Assembly (NCBI GenBank): GCA_013373005.1
Contig: JABXIP010000113.1
Coordinates: 1-5,106 of the forward strand
DNA from: Cytophagia bacterium
GTDB taxonomy: Bacteria > Bacteroidota > Bacteroidia > Cytophagales > Cyclobacteriaceae
DNA: 5,106 bases
Direction: 5' to 3'
Notes under the pieces: generated by a model
The model's database searches: none
What the model saw: only the letters and a program-made list of their open reading frames with translations
What the model was told of the DNA's origin: nothing
Part shown: positions 1-4,236 of the stretch, one piece after another
Layout: every line of letters starts with the position of its first letter
How positions within the stretch are numbered: the first letter of the stretch is position 1
Position numbers and translations under genes: made by a program

Positions 1-330
1 AGGTCCGGTATGGGGAAGCTGCGCTGCGGCAACTATGATCCTGGCCAAGGTCGGCTTCGGGCCGTCTTTGCCTATCAGTCCCGCTCACCTGGGAACCCAG
101 CACGCCGCGCCGCCGCATGACCGCTTCGAGCCCATTCTACCAAATGCTGCGGACGGGAGGAACGGGTAGAGTGCCAACCTGCCGGACCTTCGCTGCAAGT
201 GCGAGATTCAGCCCTCGCGGGAACAGCCTTCGCCAAGTAGGGCGTAAGCGGTCGGTTGCCGCTCGAAGAACATTTGTCTCCTTCTCGGACTACCCACCCC
301 CTCTCATAAAACCGCAAAAGACGGAGTAAA
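1..330. other. Gene-poor left flank containing repeat copy R1
   Basis: I see no convincing gene here. The short open frames on both strands have no recognisable domain and no good ribosome binding site. The first half is repeat copy R1, listed separately. The rest is GC-rich non-coding-looking sequence down to the AT-richer end of the zinc-ribbon gene. It most likely represents decayed sequence flanking the HNH gene unit. Confidence 0.5.
5..151 (+). repeat. Diverged direct repeat, copy R1 (partner of 1741-1885)
   Basis: This stretch aligns with 1741-1885 in the same orientation over almost equal length (147 versus 145 bases). The first 26 bases differ at only two positions and share the core GGGGAAGCTGCGCTGC. 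A second strong block near 108-130 shares CGCGCCGCCGC followed by TGAC and GCTTCGAG. A last block shares ATGCTGCG. The middle is more diverged and needs small gaps. R1 and R2 flank the HNH/zinc-ribbon unit as direct repeats. They could be remnants of one mobile or coding sequence, or a dispersed intergenic repeat; I cannot tell which. Confidence 0.7.
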
Positions 331-636
331 TTATTCTGGTGGACCGCCGGCCACCAATCGCCAGGTACCATCACTATCTTTTTCATACAGTTGTGCCTTA
401 CCCCATCCGATTTGGGGCGAATACTTATGTGCGCAAATCACGCAGATATTGCCCCACATCGGTCTAGGTCTTGCTTCAGCGGGTCCATCGATCATGAACT
501 GTTCGTCTTCCATGGGGCGAGAACACACATCGCAATTTTTAATGTCTCCGTGCCATTGGTGATCTGGCCAGCCCCTTTGCTCCGATTCTGCAATCTTCTT
601 GAAATGTTCTATTGCTAGCTTGTGACGACGTCCCAT
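331..636 (-). CDS. Small zinc-ribbon protein (CxxC...CxxC), phage-type hypothetical
   Basis: This 101-residue protein has two CxxC knuckles, C35-x2-C38 and C65-x2-C68, with H70 close by. That spacing fits a single structural zinc site. The stretch around the knuckles (CDVCSRPM, then FMIDGP, PMWGNICVICAHKY and a GWGKAQLYEK tail) resembles, from memory, small zinc-ribbon proteins common in phages and prophages, whose role is unknown. The ATG lies 2 nt after the TGA of the HNH gene. Its ribosome binding site, AAAGGA, sits inside the last codons of that gene 8 nt before the start, so translation is probably coupled. The basic N-terminus (MGRRHK) and the zinc fold are compatible with nucleic-acid binding or with partnering the nuclease; both are inference. 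The coding assignment is firm and the function is unknown. Confidence 0.8.
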   Translation of the reverse strand: MGRRHKLAIEHFKKIAESEQRGWPDHQWHGDIKNCDVCSRPMEDEQFMIDGPAEARPRPMWGNICVICAHKYSPQIGWGKAQLYEKDSDGTWRLVAGGPPE

Positions 637-638
637 TA

Positions 639-1520
639 TCAGAATCCTTTATCCGGCGCGCCAAGAAAAATAGGTGATGCCATGGCGACCTTAGAAGTAA
701 GGTCGACGGATGCTATGTGTACTAGCGCAATAGTTTTGAATATGCCCGAACTCAGAGTGACCGATGCTGTTGATGTCGTCATCCACCGTGGATCTATCAT
801 GCAAACCAACCGCCAGTCATTGAATTTCCGATATATGATGCACTCCTGCTTCTTCCACGCCTGTGGCACGGCTGCGCTATATTCATCGAGGATCTTTTTA
901 CTGCGAAAGGTTGCTTCGGATGAGTACCAGTATTCACCGACTTGGAGATCGGTCAGCGCTGTGTTGCCCGAAAATTCGTTGGCATATAAATCATCATGGT
1001 TGAGCACACTGACGTACCCGGCCATCAACCTACCTGATACGATGCCGAGGTCTCTAATGCTCTTAGCCGCACCAAGTTGTGGCTGAGGCAAAGAGATTGA
1101 ATTGGCGACCGCATACATGTCCGCACGTGGCACGTTGATGTACGATAGGTAGTGAAATGGTGGACGTTTCAATACAACATCCCCCAAAAAACTTTCAACC
1201 CAATCGTAGTGCTTTTCCCGCATCTGCAATAAACTTACAACGGGGAACTGCTTCGGCTGCTGATCTACTTCAGCATGGCAATTCTTACAGAGTAGCATCA
1301 CATTCTTCAGAGAAGCTCTGCCTTGGGCGCCGAGATCGCTTTCCCCTCTCGGCCCATCCTCTGATGCGGCGACTATGTGGGCATCATCTCCAAGGCGCGC
1401 CCTCTCGCCGAATGCGTTTTCTAGGAATAGGCGGGTCTTGCATTTATTGCAGCAACCACCAGATTGAGCTATTATGTGCCGACGATCCGCTTCAGATAGC
1501 TTAACTCTTTGCAAAACCAT
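639..1520 (-). CDS. HNH endonuclease-like protein with unrecognised C-terminal domain
   Basis: This 293-residue protein carries an N-terminal HNH nuclease domain at about residues 8-110. C24-x2-C27 and C78-x2-C81 form the zinc knuckles. H48 (in DDAHIVAASEDGPRG) is the expected metal/catalytic histidine, N73 (LKNVMLLC) the central Asn, and H82 with D86 (CHAEVD) the terminal His and acid. The motif is therefore complete and the domain is likely active as a DNA or RNA nuclease. Residues 93-112 (FPVVSLLQMREKHYDWVESF) form the helix that commonly follows HNH domains in bacterial accessory genes. About 180 further residues match nothing I recognise and may be a sensor or target-binding domain. The ATG at 1520 lacks a clear Shine-Dalgarno, unlike its neighbours. 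It is the first gene of a two-gene unit with the zinc-ribbon gene. Composition is AT-richer than the flanks, which suggests transfer. Defence nuclease, mobile-element nuclease or phage HNH are all possible. Confidence 0.85.
   Translation of the reverse strand: MVLQRVKLSEADRRHIIAQSGGCCNKCKTRLFLENAFGERARLGDDAHIVAASEDGPRGESDLGAQGRASLKNVMLLCKNCHAEVDQQPKQFPVVSLLQMREKHYDWVESFLGDVVLKRPPFHYLSYINVPRADMYAVANSISLPQPQLGAAKSIRDLGIVSGRLMAGYVSVLNHDDLYANEFSGNTALTDLQVGEYWYSSEATFRSKKILDEYSAAVPQAWKKQECIIYRKFNDWRLVCMIDPRWMTTSTASVTLSSGIFKTIALVHIASVDLTSKVAMASPIFLGAPDKGF
642..649 (-). promoter_or_regulatory. Ribosome binding site of zinc-ribbon gene inside HNH gene
   Basis: On the minus strand AAAGGA lies within the last sense codons of the HNH gene, followed by TTCTGATA and then the ATG at 636. 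The spacing of 8 nt is ideal. Because the site is inside the upstream gene and the stop and start are 2 nt apart, the downstream gene is likely translated by ribosomes finishing the HNH protein. Confidence 0.7.
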
Positions 1521-1695
1521 ATCAGTACGCGCGCCATTTCAAAGTTAGATGTAAGTGATCGAGATCGACCTAATTGAAGGACTTGTTTTATAAAGAGAAA
1601 TGACATTCAATGCAACGCCTCGTTGTGCATGTTCAGAACTGCGTATGCTAAAGCTGATGTCATCATTTACCGAGCAAGGTTGGAACGTCCGCGGA

Positions 1696-1885
1696 GCTGA
1701 CCTCGGTGTGCCAAGCCTTGCTGCACGATGCGACGGATGGCCGGTTTGGGGAAGCTGCGCTGCAGCGGATCCAGCTTGGCGAAGGTCCGGAGAGGGCCGG
1801 GAGCGTCATCAAGCCTTGCCTTGGAGGCCCTCGACCTTACGCGCCGCCGCGTGACTGCTTCGAGTGATAAGTGGCGGATGCTGCG
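1696..1885 (+). repeat. Diverged direct repeat, copy R2
   Basis: The segment 1741-1885 matches R1 (5-151), with its best blocks at both ends. The segment 1696-1805 matches R3 (2787-2896). R2 therefore overlaps both partners and is the most complete copy. The shared core with R3 includes TGCTGCACGATG, then 36 aligned bases at about 69 percent identity with no gap, and finally an identical GGGCCGGGAGCG. No terminal inverted repeats or target duplications are visible. It may be a decayed gene or a dispersed intergenic repeat. Confidence 0.65.
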
Positions 1886-1897
1886 AAGAGGCGATTT

Positions 1898-1925
1898 CCC
1901 TCCGCCTAACAGCGAAGGCGGAGGG
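1898..1925. repeat. Perfect 10-bp inverted repeat (hairpin)
   Basis: CCCTCCGCCT at 1898-1907 and AGGCGGAGGG at 1916-1925 are exact reverse complements around an 8-nt loop (AACAGCGA). It lies about 100 bp beyond the stop of the minus-strand exported-protein gene, so it could stabilise or end that transcript. Neither strand has a T-run directly after the stem, so a classical rho-independent terminator is not supported. Confidence 0.6.
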
Positions 1926-2026
1926 TTGGGTCGAGGACTAGGATTGGTGTATTTGCCTTGATCGATAAGAAGGTAAGGCGCAGAGATGCCTGAACATTGT
2001 GGTCGGACGCTCTAGCGACATCATAA

Positions 2027-2680
2027 TCACAGCGCGTCTTGTCGGCCCTCGCGCCATGTTACAACCTCGCCCTTGAGTGTGTTCTGGAATATCGTCAAAT
2101 CCGCTTCCGGATAATACCATGCCACGATGATATCCGTGCGGTTCGTTACGGCCATCCGCTCCGGACTGCCAAGGCGTTCTGCCAATACAGCGCCGTCGAA
2201 GGCCATGTGGATCACTACGTTGAGCATGACCCAACGCTGCATTTCGTCTCGCGCGACGGTGTCGTCGACTGTTTGACCGGAACCTTGCAAGGTCACGGGT
2301 ACTGGATTGGCTTCGATGGTGTCTGTGATCGCACGCGTGGCTGCTGGGGCAGCCTCCGCGCCCCAGCGGGGGTAGAAAGCAGCAACGGCCTCGTAATCTC
2401 CCGCAGGCAGAACTGAGCCATCACTGCGAACGAGAGGGATCGAGGCGACCGCCGAGTAGCCTGCGATTGTGATGCGTTCGCCTGCGCCGACATAGATGTC
2501 GTCGGGCGCCTGTCCCACGAGATCAACCCCAGTAATGATCTCGATCGGCCCCTCAATGGTAGTCTCAATCTCGATCTCCACTGTGCCGTCCAACTCACGA
2601 ACGTCCGTAATGACGAGCATTTGCGCGGAGGCGGCCGACGAGAAGAGGAAAATAAAGGCGAAGGTGACCGGCAAACTCAT
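2027..2680 (-). CDS. Exported protein of unknown function
   Basis: This 217-residue protein starts with a typical Sec signal peptide: a short N-region, then a hydrophobic core (VTFAFIFLFSS) and an ASA-Q cleavage site after residue 19. The mature protein should be periplasmic or secreted. Residues 20-110 are rich in alternating hydrophobic and acidic positions (for example VEIEIETTIEGPIEIITGVD), then LPAGDYEAVAAFYPRWG, which suggests a beta-sandwich. The C-terminal half (about 140-210) has mixed helix and strand, including MQRWVMLNVVIHMAFDG and TDIIVAWYYPEADLTIF. There are no cysteines and no later membrane segment. The start is supported by GGAGAA with 5 nt between GGAG... and the ATG region (2684-2689). 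It appears monocistronic. I do not recognise the family. Its length and clean signal make it a real, probably intact gene. Confidence 0.85.
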   Translation of the reverse strand: MSLPVTFAFIFLFSSAASAQMLVITDVRELDGTVEIEIETTIEGPIEIITGVDLVGQAPDDIYVGAGERITIAGYSAVASIPLVRSDGSVLPAGDYEAVAAFYPRWGAEAAPAATRAITDTIEANPVPVTLQGSGQTVDDTVARDEMQRWVMLNVVIHMAFDGAVLAERLGSPERMAVTNRTDIIVAWYYPEADLTIFQNTLKGEVVTWREGRQDAL

Positions 2681-2786
2681 AGCTTCTCCGACTGGTTAGA
2701 ACCCGATAGCGCAGCATTACCATGGACCGCACTCGATTTATACGGACGTTGGAGAGTTGCGTAGAGGAAGCCGACATGTCCTTTCT

Positions 2787-2896
2787 GCCGACCTTTCGCC
2801 ACGAACCATGCTGCACGATGTCATGGGTGTCCGCTTCGGTGATGTTGCGGTGCAGCACCGACGGTTGCTTCGAACGGCGGGATTGGGCCGGGAGCG
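2787..2896 (+). repeat. Diverged repeat, copy R3 (partner of 1696-1805)
   Basis: Aligned with R2, this copy shares GC-GACCT, then TGCTGCACGATG. It then has 36 ungapped bases with 25 matches ending in TGCAGC, and after a one-base length difference the identical GGGCCGGGAGCG. Many mismatches fall at every third base in the frame that reads LHD...RFG..A.Q, which hints at former coding. It is weaker than the R1/R2 match. Confidence 0.45.
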
Positions 2897-3211
2897 ACGG
2901 GTGCTGCTGCCTGCTAGGTGCACGGATCGCTGCGGTGCCGTAGGTCCGCTGCGCCACGTTGCGCAACAGGCCTGCGAATGTCCGGTCAGGGCTGGGTGGC
3001 TCGCCGTGCCTGGTCCTCCAGCTGCGCCCGATCAAGCTTGCTTCTAACCCCTATCGATCAACGCTGCGCGTCGCGACGATGACTGCTCCGAACCGAGGTC
3101 AACTCGCGAAGCTTGCCGCCAGCGCCCGCCTCGAATGCCGCCATGCGGCTGAGGTCGGACCGGCTGCCTCACAAGTGTAAGCCTATCTCAGTTGGAAAGC
3201 GGGGGATACAA

Positions 3212-3227
3212 AGGGCTATGAAGCCCT
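3212..3227. repeat. Short hairpin upstream of the 143-residue gene
   Basis: AGGGCT (3212-3217) and AGCCCT (3222-3227) form a 6-bp stem with a 4-nt loop (ATGA). It is 17 nt before the ATG at 3244. It may be chance, because the same bases read as open frame. Confidence 0.3.
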
Positions 3228-3243
3228 CAAGACCATTGTCGCC

Positions 3244-3675
3244 ATGACTGAGAAGCCATCTCTACCGCAATCGGAGCGTTTTCTTCTGCCTGTCTCTCCT
3301 GTGCCAAAACTACGTGCCTTTCAGCCGTATTACAGAGAGCGTGTGCTCTGCCGGATCGCGACAGCCTTCGAGCTGGCTTCGACGGATGAGCTTCCGCCGT
3401 ATTTCCTCGTCGAGTTCATCCTTCCTGCGAAAATCGGGCTGAGAAAGGACCTAGAAAACCGGTTTGGCCCTGCTCCTGACCAAGAAGCCGAGAAGTGCCG
3501 CCGATTGGCAATGCGTGGATTTTTCGACAGTTTCCAATACCATCAGGCCGTTATCCAATGCGAAGATCGAATTTGCCTTGACCTTGCGCCTTCCGGCAGG
3601 GTGACGGCAGATGAGCGTGCATACTCTATGAGGTTCTTAAGTCATTTAAAGCGACGGCAATTAGGGCGCGAATAG
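3244..3675 (+). CDS. Hypothetical protein, 143 residues, possibly 5'-truncated
   Basis: I do not recognise this protein. It has a proline-rich start (residues 3-27), then a predicted strand/helix region (about 28-60, YYRERVLCRIATAFELAS and PPYFLVEFIL). A charged segment with RKDLENRFG at about 67-75 and a helical stretch EAEKCRRLAMRGFFDSF (81-97) follow. The C-terminus is basic (FLSHLKRRQLGRE). Cysteines at 36, 85, 106 and 111 are not arranged as a zinc motif. It has no signal peptide or membrane segment, so it is probably cytoplasmic. The ATG has no good Shine-Dalgarno in the usual window. The frame stays open for 21 codons upstream, to a TAA at 3178-3180, and these codons look coding (AYLSWKAGDTKGYEALKTIV). 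The true N-terminus may have been lost, making this a remnant. Coding is likely; expression is uncertain. Confidence 0.6.
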   Translation: MTEKPSLPQSERFLLPVSPVPKLRAFQPYYRERVLCRIATAFELASTDELPPYFLVEFILPAKIGLRKDLENRFGPAPDQEAEKCRRLAMRGFFDSFQYHQAVIQCEDRICLDLAPSGRVTADERAYSMRFLSHLKRRQLGRE

Positions 3676-3741
3676 GGTGGAGCACTGTGACAGTCTCGCC
3701 TGCAAAGGGATAAGGTTGAGTACGAAACGGCGTGGGCAAGG

Positions 3742-3768
3742 TTGTAGTTCTGAGCTCAAAATTATAAT
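3742..3768 (+). promoter_or_regulatory. Candidate sigma70-type promoter for the Ner-like gene
   Basis: A perfect -10 hexamer TATAAT lies at 3763-3768 in a locally AT-rich patch. The best upstream -35 is TTGTAG at 3742-3747, with a short 15-bp spacer. Transcription would start near 3775, leaving a leader of about 70 nt that contains the whole 3806-3837 inverted repeat. An alternative -35 (TTGACG, 3770-3775) exists but has no good -10 after it. Confidence 0.45.
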
Positions 3769-3805
3769 ATTGACGCAAAATCAATGTCTTGAGTCGTTAA
3801 GCTCC

Positions 3806-3837
3806 CTCCAATTGACTGCGTGACATGTCAATTGGAG
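3806..3837. promoter_or_regulatory. Perfect 11-bp inverted repeat, likely operator, overlapping the Shine-Dalgarno
   Basis: CTCCAATTGAC (3806-3816) and GTCAATTGGAG (3827-3837) are exact reverse complements separated by 10 bp, so the arm centres are 21 bp apart, two helical turns. Each arm contains the palindrome CAATTG. It sits directly before the Ner-like gene, where an autoregulated repressor would bind. The right arm ends in GGAG, the ribosome binding site of the ATG at 3847. In RNA the stem would hide this site. Whether it acts as DNA operator, RNA switch or both is inference. Confidence 0.65.
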
Positions 3838-3846
3838 CCAGACGGC

Positions 3847-4062
3847 ATGTGCTCGTCGTATGAAAAAATCAAGCGTGATCTGAAACGTGCTGACAGCAGT
3901 CTACGGGCGATCGCCCGTGAACTTGGTGTGTCTCACACTGCGGTGGTCGATGTCGCCAAACGAGAGCGGCGTTCCGCCAAGATTGCCAACGCATTGGCCA
4001 AAAAGCTCCAGGTTTCTGTTGACCAATTATGGACAGATAAATCGCAGGAGAATGGGGAATGA
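3847..4062 (+). CDS. Ner/XRE-like helix-turn-helix transcriptional regulator
   Basis: This 71-residue DNA-binding protein is essentially one helix-turn-helix domain. Helix 2 is at about residues 18-25 (SLRAIARE), the turn LGVS, and the recognition helix about 30-39 (HTAVVDVAKR). A helix with KIANALAKKLQV and a closing DQLW follow. The MCS start and IANAL...LW tail recall the Ner repressor of phage Mu and the related Nlp/SfsB proteins (family knowledge, from memory). I chose ATG 3847 because GGAG at 3834-3837 is 9 nt upstream. A GTG at 3820 in the same frame would add 9 residues but lies inside the inverted repeat and has no ribosome binding site. Ner-type proteins bind inverted repeats near their own promoter and repress early phage genes, which fits the repeat at 3806-3837. 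It could instead be a generic XRE-like or antitoxin-like regulator. Confidence 0.8.
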   Translation: MCSSYEKIKRDLKRADSSLRAIARELGVSHTAVVDVAKRERRSAKIANALAKKLQVSVDQLWTDKSQENGE

Positions 4063-4071
4063 CTTGGCCTT

Positions 4072-4121
4072 GAAAGTTTAAGAAGGCGTACACTGGCCGG
4101 TGTACGCCCTCTGAAAATGCC
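4072..4121. repeat. 21-bp imperfect inverted repeat around an 8-bp spacer
   Basis: The arms 4072-4092 and 4101-4121 match as reverse complements at 16 of 21 positions. The inner part GGCGTACAC/GTGTACGCC (4085-4093 and 4100-4108) is perfect. The right arm starts TGTACGCC, consistent with the TG...CA ends of IS21-type elements. It lies 10 bp after the Ner-like gene and 115 bp before istA. Possible roles are a left end of the IS, two IS ends abutted head to head, a terminator for the regulator gene, or a second operator. No T-run follows the stem on the plus strand. Confidence 0.5.
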
Positions 4122-4182
4122 TTCGGTGCCAGACCGATAAGGCAACCCTCTTACATTACCGCAACCACGTCAAGGCTGACAC

Positions 4183-4204
4183 CGGACGATTTTCAATCGT
4201 TCCG
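4183..4204. repeat. Hairpin in the istA leader
   Basis: CGGACGATT (4183-4191) pairs with AATCG plus TCCG (4195-4204) around a TTC loop, with one bulged T at 4200. The stem ends about 32 nt before the istA start and 18 nt before its ribosome binding site. It could be a transposase-binding or translation-limiting element of the IS end. No function can be shown from the sequence. Confidence 0.4.
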
Positions 4205-4236
4205 AACAGGGCCGGCGTGCCTGGAGGACGCCAGAA

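Larger units (their letters stand above)
1521..2026. other. Gene-free gap with repeat copy R2 and a 10-bp hairpin
   Basis: This gap of about 500 bases lies between two minus-strand genes, upstream of the HNH gene and downstream of the exported-protein gene. The part nearest the HNH gene (about 1521-1620) is AT-rich and must contain that gene's promoter, but I cannot pick a convincing -35/-10 pair. From about 1690 it becomes GC-rich and holds R2 and then the inverted repeat at 1898-1925. The short open frames have no supporting domain. Confidence 0.5.
2681..3243. other. Gap with decayed GC-rich sequence and repeat copy R3
   Basis: This gap of about 560 bases separates the minus-strand exported-protein gene from the plus-strand gene at 3244. 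Several overlapping open frames exist on both strands, as expected for GC-rich DNA. None has a recognisable domain or a good ribosome binding site. It contains R3 (2787-2896). The last 63 bases (3181-3243) read as open frame continuous with the next gene and look coding. Promoters for both divergent genes should lie here, but I found no clear one. Confidence 0.5.

Noticed and set aside
337..356. TGGTGG/CCACCA stem near the end of the zinc-ribbon gene as a terminator
   Set aside because: The stem is only 6 bp, lies inside the coding sequence, and is not followed by a T-run.
622..1086. Plus-strand open frame of 154 codons antisense to the HNH gene
   Set aside because: It lies wholly opposite the HNH gene, which has a complete motif; no domain and no ribosome binding site, so it is a shadow frame.
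1521..1620. Promoter for the HNH gene
   Set aside because: The region is AT-rich with TATAAA-like and TTGAAT-like words, but none are spaced as a -35/-10 pair, so no specific site is called.
2595..3035. Minus-strand open frame of 146 codons upstream of and overlapping the exported-protein gene
   Set aside because: It overlaps the signal-peptide end of a well-supported gene in another frame, is low-complexity basic sequence, and has no recognisable domain.
2722..3180. Overlapping plus-strand open frames in the gap before 3244
   Set aside because: They are several competing frames in GC-rich DNA with no motif or ribosome binding site; the repeat R3 explains the only interesting part.
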